49,823 nucleotides of DNA from Planctomycetota bacterium (GCA_016235155.1 JACRLW010000096.1:1-49823); one strand, 5' to 3'. Positions 17,583-26,700 are shown, numbered from the stretch's first letter. Numbers and translations: made by a program. Notes: generated by a model not told the origin, from the sequence alone.

Positions 17583-18203
17583 ATGGAGCCGAGTGAAAGA
17601 CCCCGCCGAAGCGTGCTCGACGCGCCGACGCTGGTCCTCAATCGCTCCTGGGTCCCCATCCACGTCACGATCGTCCGCCGCGCCGTCGGAATGATCTGCC
17701 GCGGGATCGCGCACGTCGTCGACCCGTCGTCGCTGTCCGTCCAGGACTTCTCTGCGTGGGTCGGCACCTACGGCGAGCCGGGTCGCCATTCGATCCGCAC
17801 CGCAACGCGTTGGCTGCCGGTGCCGGAAGTCGTGCAGCTCCGGTCGTACGACCGTGTGCCTTCCTTCGAGGCGCCGTTCACCCGTGCGAGCCTGTTCCGC
17901 CGTGACGATCACCGCTGTCAGTACTGCGGCTCCAAGCCGCCGCACTCGCAGCTCACGATCGATCACGTCCTGCCGCGCTCTCGCGGTGGCCGCACCAGCT
18001 GGGACAACTGCGTGGTCGCTTGCGTGCGCTGCAACGCGCGCAAGGGCGATCGACTGCCGACGACCGCCGGATTGCGACTCCTACGGCACCCGCGCACACC
18101 GCGTTGGACTCCTCACCTGCACGTTCGTCCCGCCGACTGGCCGGGTTCATGGTCGCAGTTCCTCGGCGAGCGCAAAGGACGCGGCGCGGCGACCGGCACG
18201 TGA
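17583..18203 (+). CDS. HNH endonuclease-family protein
   Basis: 206 residues from the ATG giving MEPSERPRRSVLDAPTLVLN. Residues 15-95 are the N-terminal part common in this group (LVLNRSWVPIHVTIVRRAVG). The HNH/zinc-finger nuclease fold follows: CQYCG (Cys112, Cys115), LTIDHVLPRSRGG with Asp127-His128, Asn142 in SWDNCV, and CVRCNARKG (Cys147, Cys150). This stand-alone HNH family is found in many planctomycete, cyanobacterial and actinobacterial chromosomes. Its role is not defined; phage defence or repair are possibilities without local support. Spacing to neighbours gives no operon evidence. Confidence 0.88.
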   Translation: MEPSERPRRSVLDAPTLVLNRSWVPIHVTIVRRAVGMICRGIAHVVDPSSLSVQDFSAWVGTYGEPGRHSIRTATRWLPVPEVVQLRSYDRVPSFEAPFTRASLFRRDDHRCQYCGSKPPHSQLTIDHVLPRSRGGRTSWDNCVVACVRCNARKGDRLPTTAGLRLLRHPRTPRWTPHLHVRPADWPGSWSQFLGERKGRGAATGT

Positions 18204-18257
18204 GGCGCGTTCGGACGGTACACCACACGCCAGGTCAACCAGGCCAGCTTGCTTCCC

Positions 18258-19601
18258 ATGAAACTCGTCCAACTCCTCGTCGGACTGGTGCTCCTCGCAC
18301 CGCTCTCCGCTCAATCGCTCGCCCAACTGAAGAAGGAACTCAAGGTCAAGGAGGACGCCGCGAAGAACAACGCGCCGGCTCTCGTCGAGGCTGCCGCCTG
18401 GGCCAAGGAGAAGGGCATGCTCAGCGACATGCGCCGGATCCTCACGGCGGTGCTCAAGGTCGACAAGGACAACGCCGCCGCGAACGAGATGCTCGGCTTC
18501 GTGAAATGGGAAGGCGAGTGGATCACGAAGGCGAAGGCCGATGCCCTGCGCAAGAAAGCCATCGAAGAGGAGATGAAGGCCAAGGGCTTCGTCCAGGTCG
18601 AGGACGTCTGGGTTGCGAAGGACGAGGCCGCCGACGCCAAGAAAGGCGTCTACTGGCACGAAGGCGAGAAAGTGACCAAGGCCGAGAAGGTCGCCTTCTC
18701 CGAAGGCAAGGTCCGTCACCCGACGACGGGAGAGTTCATCTCGCCCGACGACCTCGCGAAGGCCAACGCCGGCGAGTATCCGATCGGGGACGGCAAGTGG
18801 GGTGATGAAGCCGCCGCGGACAAGTTCCATGGCGATGTCCGCACGCCGTGGCTGTTCCGCACCCATACCGCGACGATCGTGGGGAACCGTCCGCTGACCG
18901 AACTCAAGAACCTCGCGATCGACCTCGACTCCGCCATCGGCGACGCATCCCGCATCTTCACCGGACTCATGCCGACGCCCGCGCATCGGCCGTTCATCCT
19001 CATCGCGCGCGACACCGACCACTATCGCGAGCTCGGCACCGCGATCGGCGCGGAGGGCTCCGCGTACGCGGTGTTCCCCGCGCTGGGCGACCTCGAGGTC
19101 CGCGGCCTCGGGAGCGTGCGCCCAGTCGTCACCAACTGGGAAGAGAAATGGGGCCCGTACTGGCTGCGCCATGCCGGCGCCATGGCCTGGGTGCTCGGAG
19201 TCGCGGCGGACCTCGGCGTCGAGTTACCGCTCTGGTTCCAGCGCGGCGTCGGCGGCTACGCGGAGCGCTTCAAGGGACCCGGCGACGCCCAGCACTTCGG
19301 CAAACAGCACCTCGAGAAAGGCGGCGTCAACAGCCTGAGCAGTTGGTTCAAGTCGTTCGCGATCAACGGCGACATGGAGAGCCGGATGCACGACTACAAC
19401 ATGTTCCAGGCCGGGCTGATGTTCAGTTTCGCGATGGAAGGCGGCGATGAAGAGGCCACGAAGTCGTTGGGTGCGGTGACCGAAGCCGCGCGCTCCGGCG
19501 ACCCCAAGAAGCTCGAGAAAGCGATCGAGCAGTTCCAGGCCAAGCTCACCGAGAAGCAGGACGCGATCCGCGATCACCTGCGCAAGCTCGTGAACGGCTG
19601 A
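18258..19601 (+). CDS. Secreted protein of unknown function
   Basis: 447 residues from the ATG giving MKLVQLLVGLVLLAPLSAQS, a clear signal peptide cleaved near residue 19. Residues ~20-95 are Lys/Glu-rich and helical. Residues ~75-180 hold two or three related units centred on Trp-Lys/Glu-Gly (GFVKWEGEWITKAKADALRK, VEDVWVAKDEAADAKKGVYW, then EYPIGDGKWGDEAAADKF), possibly a degenerate repeat. The C-terminal half, from TPWLFRTHTATIVGNRPL, contains no HExxH motif but has layout WEEKWGPYWLRHAGAMAWVL then LPLWFQRGVGGYAER, which resembles the substrate-side of DUF1570/gluzincin-like folds without a catalytic site. No specific function can be assigned. Confidence 0.8.
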   Translation: MKLVQLLVGLVLLAPLSAQSLAQLKKELKVKEDAAKNNAPALVEAAAWAKEKGMLSDMRRILTAVLKVDKDNAAANEMLGFVKWEGEWITKAKADALRKKAIEEEMKAKGFVQVEDVWVAKDEAADAKKGVYWHEGEKVTKAEKVAFSEGKVRHPTTGEFISPDDLAKANAGEYPIGDGKWGDEAAADKFHGDVRTPWLFRTHTATIVGNRPLTELKNLAIDLDSAIGDASRIFTGLMPTPAHRPFILIARDTDHYRELGTAIGAEGSAYAVFPALGDLEVRGLGSVRPVVTNWEEKWGPYWLRHAGAMAWVLGVAADLGVELPLWFQRGVGGYAERFKGPGDAQHFGKQHLEKGGVNSLSSWFKSFAINGDMESRMHDYNMFQAGLMFSFAMEGGDEEATKSLGAVTEAARSGDPKKLEKAIEQFQAKLTEKQDAIRDHLRKLVNG

Positions 19602-19619
19602 GCAGGGTCCTGAGCGGGA

Positions 19620-19635
19620 CCGGCCCTGCGGCCGG
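19620..19635 (+). other. Short GC hairpin in the 192-base gap after the secreted protein gene
   Basis: CCGGCC-CTGC-GGCCGG can form a 6-base stem. There is no T-tract, so it is at most a weak or factor-dependent terminator. The rest of 19602-19793 is C-rich sequence with no recognisable gene or promoter. Confidence 0.3.
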
Positions 19636-19793
19636 ACCGACTCCCGGCCGCGCCTTCCGTCCGTCTCCCCTTCGCGACACGTTTTCGACAGACTCCGTCC
19701 AACCGCGGCCACCTTGGCCGGCCTACGACCACCCGGCCGCAGCGCCCCCGCCGACCGCCGGCAACCGTCCGCCCTCGAACCGATCCGAAACCG

Positions 19794-21713
19794 ATGATTG
19801 CACGCACCTTCCTGGCCGCCGCGCTCGCTCCGGCCGCCCTCTTCCTCTCGGCGGCGCTCGGCGCGCAGGGTCCGCTCGCGCGGGCACTTCCGCCGGAGAC
19901 GCTCTTCTATGTGTCGACGCCGGACCTCGACACGTCGATCGGCGAGTTCCAGCAGACGGCCCTCGCCAAGATCTGGCGGGAACCGCAGGTCCAGGACTTC
20001 TTCGCGCCGCTCATGGAGCTCGCGCAGGGCAAGTGGAACGAGGGGATGGAGGAGGCACGGCAGGCCCACGCGCAGGGGATGTTGCCGTTCAACCCCGACG
20101 ACCTCGTGAAGATGCGCATCCACAGCCTCGCGTTCGCGGTCACGCAACTCGGGCTGGAGATGCCGGAAGGCGGCGACGAACCGCTGCCCCGCATCGGCCT
20201 CGTGCTGCACGCTGACTTCGGCGAGAGTGCGGCCATCTGGCAGAACGTGATCAACACCGGCATCGCGATGATGCAGGCGCAGGCCGCCGGTGAAGTCACG
20301 GTCGAGACGACGGAAGCCGGCGGAGCGAAGCTCACTTCGATTCGTCCCACCGAGCCGCCCGGTTTCCCGATGGGCCTCGACATCGCCTTCGTGGGCAACG
20401 GCATCGTCCTGACGACGCTCGCGACGGACACGTCCGCGATTCTCGCGAACTTCGCGAGCTCCGGCAGTGCGACGCTCGCCGGCTCGCCGACCTTCGCGCG
20501 CACGTCCACGAAGCTCGACTACCAGGGCGCCGAGATGGAGCTCTATCTCCGGCCGGGTGCCCTCTTCGACTTCCTGAGCCATGCGTTGCACATGGCGCGC
20601 GACCACGCCCCGGACTTCCCGCCGGTCCTCGATGTCGACGGCATCGATCGCGCGATCATCGCGCTCGGCTTGCGCTCGTTCGATGCGATCGGCGCGACCT
20701 GGCATTACCGCGGTGATCGTGCGGTGGCCAACTCGTTCGTGTCGATGCCCGTCGACGCCCGCGTGGGTCTCGTCGCCGGCATCAGCGCGCCCCTCGACAT
20801 GGGCTTCCTGCGCTGGGTTCCGAAGGACGCCGTGAGCTTCTCGGGGGCGCGCTTCTCGATCGGCGGCGTGTACGGCGCGCTGGTCGGCGCGCTGAAGGCC
20901 TACGACGAGGAGTTCGCGAACATGGCGCTCGGCAGGCTCGGCGCGATCGAGAAGCAACTCGAACTCTCCCTGGAGAAGGACGTCTTCGGCGCTCTCGGCG
21001 ACGAGTTCGTCTCTTGGTCGATGCCGATGGGGAGCATGACCGGCCTGCCCGAAATGGCCTTCATCGTGAAGGTCAACAACGAGGAAGGCCTGGTGAAGTC
21101 ACTCCAGAAGCTCGCGACGCTCTCGCAGGGCCTGATCGGAGTCGACAAGGTCGAGCGCCGCGGCACGACCTACTGGCAGATCCAGGTCCGCATGGACAAC
21201 GTCGAGCAGTTCGGCGGAATGAACCCGTTCCAGATGTTCACGCCGACCTTCGCGTTCAAGGGCGGCTACCTGGTGGGAGGACTCTCGACTTCCGATGTGC
21301 GCCGCGCGTCCGAGCGCATGGATCGCGCCGATGATCCGGCGGGGGACATCCGCAGCAACGTCGAGTTCAAGGCGTACGTCGAGCAGATCCCGGCGCAGGC
21401 GACGAGCGTCGCGTTCACCGACTGGAAGACCCAGTTCGACGGCTTCTACCAGATCATCTCGGGCCTGATGGCGTTGGTCCCGTTCGACGAGAACATCCCG
21501 ATCGACCCCGCGCTCCTGCCCGAGTCGAGCACGATCACCAAGCACCTCTTCGGTGCGTGTTCGTGGACGATCGACGGCAAGGAAGGCATCTCGTCGTACT
21601 CGGTGAGCCCGTTCGGTCCCGAGTTGGTCGCCCTGGTCGGTGCCGGGCTCGTCGGCGGCGGCGCGACGATGTTCGCACTGCGCGCCGAAGCCGGCGGCAT
21701 GCGCCGTCGCTGA
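19794..21713 (+). CDS. Large secreted protein, DUF3352-like
   Basis: 639 residues with a signal peptide (MIARTFLAAALAPAALFLSA, cleaved near AQG at 26). The mature protein starts PLARALPPETLFYVSTPDLD, which is typical of DUF3352-type secreted proteins that open with a LPADT-LFYV-like strand and are frequent in Planctomycetota and cyanobacteria. Several alternating beta/helix segments follow, and a Gly-rich hydrophobic stretch near the end (ELVALVGAGLVGGGATMFAL) may be a C-terminal membrane anchor ahead of the basic tail GGMRRR. No catalytic motif is seen. The family's role is unknown. A hairpin follows the stop. Confidence 0.8.
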   Translation: MIARTFLAAALAPAALFLSAALGAQGPLARALPPETLFYVSTPDLDTSIGEFQQTALAKIWREPQVQDFFAPLMELAQGKWNEGMEEARQAHAQGMLPFNPDDLVKMRIHSLAFAVTQLGLEMPEGGDEPLPRIGLVLHADFGESAAIWQNVINTGIAMMQAQAAGEVTVETTEAGGAKLTSIRPTEPPGFPMGLDIAFVGNGIVLTTLATDTSAILANFASSGSATLAGSPTFARTSTKLDYQGAEMELYLRPGALFDFLSHALHMARDHAPDFPPVLDVDGIDRAIIALGLRSFDAIGATWHYRGDRAVANSFVSMPVDARVGLVAGISAPLDMGFLRWVPKDAVSFSGARFSIGGVYGALVGALKAYDEEFANMALGRLGAIEKQLELSLEKDVFGALGDEFVSWSMPMGSMTGLPEMAFIVKVNNEEGLVKSLQKLATLSQGLIGVDKVERRGTTYWQIQVRMDNVEQFGGMNPFQMFTPTFAFKGGYLVGGLSTSDVRRASERMDRADDPAGDIRSNVEFKAYVEQIPAQATSVAFTDWKTQFDGFYQIISGLMALVPFDENIPIDPALLPESSTITKHLFGACSWTIDGKEGISSYSVSPFGPELVALVGAGLVGGGATMFALRAEAGGMRRR

Positions 21714-21735
21714 TCGATCGACCGGGCTTTCGCAC

Positions 21736-21772
21736 GACGCCTCGCCCGCGATGATCCGCGGCGCGAGGCGTC
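21736..21772 (+). terminator. Long hairpin, probable terminator
   Basis: Outer arms ACGCCTCGC (21737-21745) and GCGAGGCGT (21763-21771) extend into inner arms CCGCG (21746-21750) and CGCGG (21757-21761), with one bulged C. It starts 24 bases after the DUF3352-like stop. The trailing CTTCGTCTC is only mildly T-rich, so termination strength is uncertain. Confidence 0.6.
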
Positions 21773-21823
21773 TTCGTCTCGTGCGTCATTCATCGCGCTA
21801 CCATCCGCGACCTGCCGGCCGAC

Positions 21824-24286
21824 ATGACGCTTTATCCGCGCTCGCCGAGAACGTGGTTGTCGCTCCTCTGCGGATGGAGCGCGCTCGTCGCGCACGCTCC
21901 GGCGCAGGGGAATCCCGTCGGCGGCGATCTCACCGAACGCCTCGCGGCGATGGCGCGGCTCGGACCGTCGAACGAGGTTGGCGAGGGCGGGCACCTGGCG
22001 CTCGTGCAGGCACTGCGCGACGCGCGCAACGACCAGTGCATCGCGCTGGTCGCGTCCCATCCCGACGATCAGTACGTCCTTCCGGCGACCTACCTGCGCC
22101 GTAACGAGGGCTATCGGGTCGCCGTCGTCCTCATGACGCGCGGCGAAGGCGGCCAGAACAACGAAGGCCCCGAGGTCGGCGACGCTCTCGCCGCGCTGCG
22201 CACTCTCGAGACCGAGTCCTGTGCTCGCGCCTTGGGCATCGACGTCCACTACGTGAATCGAGCCGACGCCGGCTACTGCCGCACCGCGGTGGAGGCGCTC
22301 GAGTTGTGGGGGCGCGCGACGACCGTGCGCGAACTCGCGCGCGCGTTCCGCCGCATCCGGCCCGACGTCGTCCTCACCACGCACCATCCCGCGGAGACGC
22401 ACGGCCACGACCTGGCTCTTGTCGAGGTCCTGCCGGATGCAATCGCCCTCGCGGCGGACCCGTCGTTCCGCACCGAGGGCCTCGAACCGATCGTGATCGG
22501 TCGCGCGTTCCGCGGCGCTGCACCCGGCGAGGAGCCGTGGTTCGAGTTGCCCGCGGACGAGGTCGATGCCGATCTCGGTCATCCCTACCGCGACATCGCC
22601 TACGACGCGCTCGTCGCCGCTCATCGAAGTCAGGCGCCGATCCGGCCGCGGAGCGACTTCTTCGCCGGAGCGAACCGCTTCGTCGGCTTCGTCCCCGCCG
22701 TGAACGGCTCGCGCAGCCTGTATGAAGGCCTTCCCGACCTCTTCCTCGAACTCACGCGCCAGGGGACCTTGCCGCGGAACGAGGTTCACGCCCTGCGTGA
22801 CGAGTTCGACCTGACGCTGCCTGCGTCCCTCTCCAACCGCCCCGCGCTCGCGACGATCGCCCTCGCGTTGCGTGCGCGACTCGAGCGTTTCACTTCGGAG
22901 TCGTCGCTCGACCTCGCGGTCCGCGCGGCGCGGCGCAGCGAAGCGCTTGCCCGCGTGGCCCTGCATGCGGCCGGCATCCACGCCGCCGTGACCGCCGAAC
23001 GCCACGTCGTCGTGCCCGGCGAGACGATCCGGTTCCACGTCGCGCTGTCGAGTTCCCTGCAGGCGCCGCTCACCGGTGCGCGTCTCGTCGCGCGTCGGGG
23101 CACGCTTCGCGAACTCAGCGCCGCGAACCTGGCGCAACCGCAGCCCTGGCGCATCGAAGCGGAGTTCGACGTCCCGAACGACGCACTCCGCGACGATCCG
23201 CTCTCCGGCCTGTTCCGACGCGACCGCTTCGCGATGCCGTTCTCCGTCGCTCTCGAGTTGCGCTTCGCCGGCGACGCTGCTTCGGGTGCGCCGCTCGCGT
23301 TCGATCTCGAACTCCCGTTCGGAGTCCGCCCCGCCGTCGAGCTCATCACGAGACCGACCGCGTTGCTCCTGCCCGCGGGCGCGACGAGCGTCGATTTCAG
23401 CGTGCGCGTGCGCCGCAACTCGACCAAGCCCTTGCGCGACAAGCTCGGTTTCGACGCCCCGGCCGGCTACGAGATCGTGCCGAACTCGGTCGACGTCGAT
23501 CTCACGCGCGCCACCGAAGCGGCGTTCCTCTTCGCGGTGCGAGTGCCCGCCGACACCCGGCTCGGCCCGCAAGTCGTGCGTGCGAGGATCGGCGCGACCT
23601 CCGTCCGAATCGCGGTGCACCGCGTCGACGTCGCCCTGCCGCCCGATCTCCGCGTCGGGTTGATCGCCGGCGCCGACGACGCCGCACGCATGGTGCTCGC
23701 CCAACTCGGATGTCGACTCGAGATCCTCGGCGACGACGTGCTTCCCACCCGACGCCTCGACGATCTCGACACGATCCTGGTCGACGTTCGCGCGCTCGGC
23801 AAGCGCAGCGTCGCGCGCGCGGAACTCGCGCGCCTCTTGCAGTTCGCGGCCGACGGCGGTCGCCTCGTCGTGCTCTACCACAAGGACAGCGAGCTCGACG
23901 TCGAAGCGACCGGCCAGCGCTTCTGGCCCGAGGGTCTCGATCTGCACCTCGGCAAGAGCCGAGTCACGGCGGAGGACGCGCCGGTTCGCATCCTGCTGCC
24001 GGCGCACCCGCTGCTCACGATGCCGAACACGATCCGTCCCGAGGACTGGGACGGTTGGACCCACGAACGCGGGCTCTACTTCGCCTCGTCGTGGCACGCC
24101 GCCTACGAGACGCCCATCGCGTTCCGCGATTCGGGCCAGGCCGAAGACTCCGGCGCGCTGCTGTTCGCGCGAACCGGACGCGGCGAGTTCGTCTACTGCG
24201 CCCTCGCGCTGCACCGGCAGCTCAAGAACCTCCACCTCGGTGCGTGCCGGATCTTCGCGAACCTCGTCGCGCACCGTCGCCCGTGA
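21824..24286 (+). CDS. Secreted PIG-L/LmbE-family deacetylase with C-terminal extension
   Basis: 820 residues with a signal peptide ending near AHAPAQG (residue 29). The PIG-L domain covers about 70-300. The zinc motif is SHPDDQ at 78-83 (His79, Asp82), where the family usually has AHPDDE, so the last Glu is Gln. TRGEGGQNNEG at about 105-115 and HHPAETHGHD at 187-196 with the second zinc histidine are intact. Such enzymes remove N-acetyl groups from glucosamine conjugates. Residues ~400-620 are beta-rich and Ig-like. The last 200 resemble a ThuA/GATase-like fold (VGLIAGADDAARMVLAQLGC and LLQFAADGGRLVVLYHKDSE). The extracellular multi-domain layout is common in Planctomycetota. Substrate unknown. 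Confidence 0.88.
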   Translation: MTLYPRSPRTWLSLLCGWSALVAHAPAQGNPVGGDLTERLAAMARLGPSNEVGEGGHLALVQALRDARNDQCIALVASHPDDQYVLPATYLRRNEGYRVAVVLMTRGEGGQNNEGPEVGDALAALRTLETESCARALGIDVHYVNRADAGYCRTAVEALELWGRATTVRELARAFRRIRPDVVLTTHHPAETHGHDLALVEVLPDAIALAADPSFRTEGLEPIVIGRAFRGAAPGEEPWFELPADEVDADLGHPYRDIAYDALVAAHRSQAPIRPRSDFFAGANRFVGFVPAVNGSRSLYEGLPDLFLELTRQGTLPRNEVHALRDEFDLTLPASLSNRPALATIALALRARLERFTSESSLDLAVRAARRSEALARVALHAAGIHAAVTAERHVVVPGETIRFHVALSSSLQAPLTGARLVARRGTLRELSAANLAQPQPWRIEAEFDVPNDALRDDPLSGLFRRDRFAMPFSVALELRFAGDAASGAPLAFDLELPFGVRPAVELITRPTALLLPAGATSVDFSVRVRRNSTKPLRDKLGFDAPAGYEIVPNSVDVDLTRATEAAFLFAVRVPADTRLGPQVVRARIGATSVRIAVHRVDVALPPDLRVGLIAGADDAARMVLAQLGCRLEILGDDVLPTRRLDDLDTILVDVRALGKRSVARAELARLLQFAADGGRLVVLYHKDSELDVEATGQRFWPEGLDLHLGKSRVTAEDAPVRILLPAHPLLTMPNTIRPEDWDGWTHERGLYFASSWHAAYETPIAFRDSGQAEDSGALLFARTGRGEFVYCALALHRQLKNLHLGACRIFANLVAHRRP

Positions 24287-24313
24287 CCCGCCGGCAGGAC
24301 GACCGGCACACCC

Positions 24314-24718
24314 TCATTTCATCTCGGGGAACGCCATCGCCGAGATCGTGGCGCGCACGATCGGCACGTCGACGGCGACCGCGGCGGCCGAGCTGCGGAT
24401 CACGCTGAAGTCGCGGATGGCGAGCGACGAGTAGTCCCGGTTCTGGTAGAGGATCTCCATCCGCAGATCGCCGTCCTCGTCCTTGAGGAGCCACAGCTTC
24501 GCGATGTTGCGCGCCGGCACTTCGACGACGTCGCCGCGCGAGTTGGTGTACTGAAGCACCGTGAACGACCACGTCGACTCCTGATGGAACGGATCGCTCT
24601 TCGAGATCTGCGTGCTCTGGGCGCCCTGCGGGTCCTGCATGGCGAGCAACGGGAGGAGGGCTGCGATCGCGACACACCCGAGCAGGAACTTGGGCGCAAG
24701 TTTGGTCGAGACGTTCAT
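24314..24718 (-). CDS. Small secreted protein of unknown function
   Basis: 134 residues from an ATG giving MNVSTKLAPKFLLGCVAIAA; a signal peptide ends near LLAMQDP. The mature part (~100 residues) is a small beta-rich domain with STWSFTVLQYTNSRGDVVEV and IAKLWLLKDEDGDLRMEILY. There is no known motif. The gene is isolated: it converges on the PIG-L gene (27-base gap), and its ATG overlaps head-to-head with the ATG proposed for the next plus-strand gene. No function is proposed. Confidence 0.65.
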   Translation of the reverse strand: MNVSTKLAPKFLLGCVAIAALLPLLAMQDPQGAQSTQISKSDPFHQESTWSFTVLQYTNSRGDVVEVPARNIAKLWLLKDEDGDLRMEILYQNRDYSSLAIRDFSVIRSSAAAVAVDVPIVRATISAMAFPEMK

Positions 24719-25739
24719 GGCTGTGGTCTCCGTGCGTGACGGTTTGCCCGGCCAGCGTAGTCGGTCGGCGGGCACGGGACGACGCACGTCGACGGCGCTC
24801 GCCGCGCTGATCTTCCAGGCACTGCTCGCGACGGGATCGCCCCTCGTCGCGCAGGACCCGCCGCCCTACGTCGTCCGGACCGCGTCCGACGACGTGTCCG
24901 CCGCGAGTCGCGAGGCCGTCCTGCGCCATCTGCCGCGCGCTCTCGAACGCATCGCGCCGCAGTTCCCCGGCACGCCGAACGCGCCGTTCACGGTCGTCCT
25001 GCACCGGAGCGAGGCCAGCCTCGACGCGGATTCCGGTCGCGCGCTGCACCCCGGAACGCCCGGCTTCGCGCTGCTCGACCGCGACGAGATCCACCTCCTG
25101 CTCGACCGCATCGAGGCGCAGCCTCCGGACGACCTGCCGACCGTGCTCGCGCACGAACTGACCCACATCCTCCTCGACCAATGGGCCGGGCCGACGGCGA
25201 GCGGCGTGCCGCGCTGGCTCCACGAAGGCCTGGCGCAGTCGTTGAGCGGCGACCTCTATCTCTCGGCGCGCGAGGTCGATCTCGTGCTCCCCGCGAAGTT
25301 CGGCCGGCTCTATCGGCTCGCCGACCTGACGCGCGACTTCCCCGACGACGATTACGGCCGCCGCCTCGCCTACGCCGAGAGCTTCTCGTTCGTCGAGTGG
25401 TTGATCCGCTCGCGCGGCATGAGCGTGATCCGCGAGGGCATCCGTTTCGCGACCGAGAAGGACGGCTTCGTCGGCGGCTACGCCCGCGCGACCCGCGAGA
25501 CGATCCTCGTCGAGTACGAGCGCTGGTACTCCTGGCTGCGCAACGAGTCCGGTGCGCCGTGGCGCTTCATCCTCGAGAACTTCTTCTCGTATCTGATGAT
25601 CGGCGCCTTGGTCCTGGCCGTGCTCGCCGGGATGCGGATCTGGCGACGCGACCTGCGCGCGCGGCAGAAGCTCGAACGCGAAGATGCTCTCGAACGCGGC
25701 GCGGACCCCGTCGAGCAGCCGCCGGACGATCCCACATGA
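24717..25739 (+). CDS. Secreted/membrane gluzincin-type metallopeptidase (peptidase MA-like)
   Basis: 340 residues from an ATG; a GTG at 24732 would serve equally and would avoid overlap with the divergent gene. A basic tip and signal segment (STALAALIFQALLATGSPLV) precede the mature part. The zinc site is LAHELTHILLDQW with HELTH at 146-150, and the third ligand is probably Glu170 in PRWLHEGLAQ, the usual gluzincin spacing. A C-terminal membrane helix follows near residues 283-305 (NFFSYLMIGALVLAVLAGMR), with a basic tail. It probably works in the periplasm on an unknown protein substrate. Its stop overlaps the next ATG (ATGA). Confidence 0.85.
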   Translation: MAVVSVRDGLPGQRSRSAGTGRRTSTALAALIFQALLATGSPLVAQDPPPYVVRTASDDVSAASREAVLRHLPRALERIAPQFPGTPNAPFTVVLHRSEASLDADSGRALHPGTPGFALLDRDEIHLLLDRIEAQPPDDLPTVLAHELTHILLDQWAGPTASGVPRWLHEGLAQSLSGDLYLSAREVDLVLPAKFGRLYRLADLTRDFPDDDYGRRLAYAESFSFVEWLIRSRGMSVIREGIRFATEKDGFVGGYARATRETILVEYERWYSWLRNESGAPWRFILENFFSYLMIGALVLAVLAGMRIWRRDLRARQKLEREDALERGADPVEQPPDDPT

Positions 25740-26368
25740 AACTCCGCAAGCCCTGGCAGTTCCGCTTGGTCGGACGGATCGGATCGATCCTGATCCGCCT
25801 GCTCGGTGCGACGTGGCGCGGCCGCACCCGCAAGCTCGTGCTGCCCGAGCCAGGCATCTACCTGATCCTGCACGCGAACATCTTGTTCCTCTGCCACGGA
25901 TTCCGCGACCGCGGCACCGCGGCCGTCGTGAGTTCGCATCGCGACGGCGAGGTGATGACGCAGATCATGCAGCGCCTGGGCTTCCACATCGTTCGCGGCT
26001 CGAGCACGCGTGGCGGCGCGCGCGCGGCGCTCGAACTCCTCCGGAGCTGCCGCGGTCGGATGACGATCGTCACCCCGGATGGACCGCGCGGCCCGCGCGG
26101 CAAGGTCGAAGTCGGATTGATCCAGCTCGCGGCCCTTGCCGAACTCCCACTGCGCACGGTCTCGTTCGCCGCATCGCGGGTGAAGCGTCTGAGCTCCTGG
26201 GATCGCTTCGTCATCCCGCTGCCGTTCTGCCGCGTCCACGCGGTGCTCGGTGAACCGATCCGCGTCGCGCGCGACGCCGACAAGTCCCGCTGCGCCGAGA
26301 TCGCCGCCGACCTCTCGCAGCGTCTGTTCGCCGCCGAGCTCGATGCGGAGCGCGAACTCTCCGCGTGA
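25736..26368 (+). CDS. DUF374 lysophospholipid acyltransferase-family protein
   Basis: 210 residues. It shows the DUF374 pattern: an N-terminal hydrophobic stretch (GSILIRLLGATW), YLILHANILFLCH (family WHxxxL region) with His46, then SSHRDGEVMTQIMQRLGFHI, the conserved GSSTRGGARAALELL and TPDGPRGPRGKVE. DUF374 proteins are relatives of glycerolipid and lipid A acyltransferases that lack the usual HX4D but keep this His. It is likely to move an acyl chain onto a lipid or lipid A precursor at the inner face of the membrane. Four-base overlap with the upstream peptidase gene suggests coupling. Confidence 0.88.
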   Translation: MKLRKPWQFRLVGRIGSILIRLLGATWRGRTRKLVLPEPGIYLILHANILFLCHGFRDRGTAAVVSSHRDGEVMTQIMQRLGFHIVRGSSTRGGARAALELLRSCRGRMTIVTPDGPRGPRGKVEVGLIQLAALAELPLRTVSFAASRVKRLSSWDRFVIPLPFCRVHAVLGEPIRVARDADKSRCAEIAADLSQRLFAAELDAERELSA

Positions 26369-26382
26369 TAGAACCAGCCGCC

Positions 26383-26700
26383 ATGCCGAGTCGCCGGTCG
26401 TCCCGCATCGCTCGAGGCGCGTTCGCCGCGCTCGTCCTCGCCCTGTCGCCTGGCCTCTCGAGCTGCGTCTGGCACGAGCACACGGTCGGTCTCGGCCCGA
26501 GCGGCATCGGCCAGGAGAGCGGGCGTCAGTTCTACCTGTTCTTCGGACTGCTCCGGCTCAACGAGGTCGACAGCCAGCGCATGACGCACGACCTGCGCGG
26601 CTACCGGATCACGACGGAGTTCGCCTTCATCGACCTGATCCTCGCGCCCTTGTTCCTGCCGCTCACGGTCACGACCCGCACCGTCACCGTCGAACGGTAG
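26383..26700 (+). CDS. Small lipoprotein of unknown function
   Basis: 105 residues from an ATG giving MPSRRSSRIARGAFAALVLA; an in-frame upstream start is 18 bases earlier. The lipobox is LSSC with Cys28. The mature part has VWHEHTVGLGPSGIGQESGR, a short RQFYLFFGLLRLNEVDSQRM segment, and ends with a hydrophobic stretch and TVTTRTVTVER, all likely beta strands. It recalls the small Bor-like outer-membrane lipoproteins in layout, but similarity is too weak to name it. It sits 14 bases after the acyltransferase stop and 13 bases before the RNase HIII gene. Confidence 0.75.
   Translation: MPSRRSSRIARGAFAALVLALSPGLSSCVWHEHTVGLGPSGIGQESGRQFYLFFGLLRLNEVDSQRMTHDLRGYRITTEFAFIDLILAPLFLPLTVTTRTVTVER

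Noticed and set aside
21446..24274. A 942-residue minus-strand frame across the PIG-L gene
   Set aside because: Same shadow composition (Arg, Glu, Asp, Val); the plus strand has signal peptide and PIG-L motifs.
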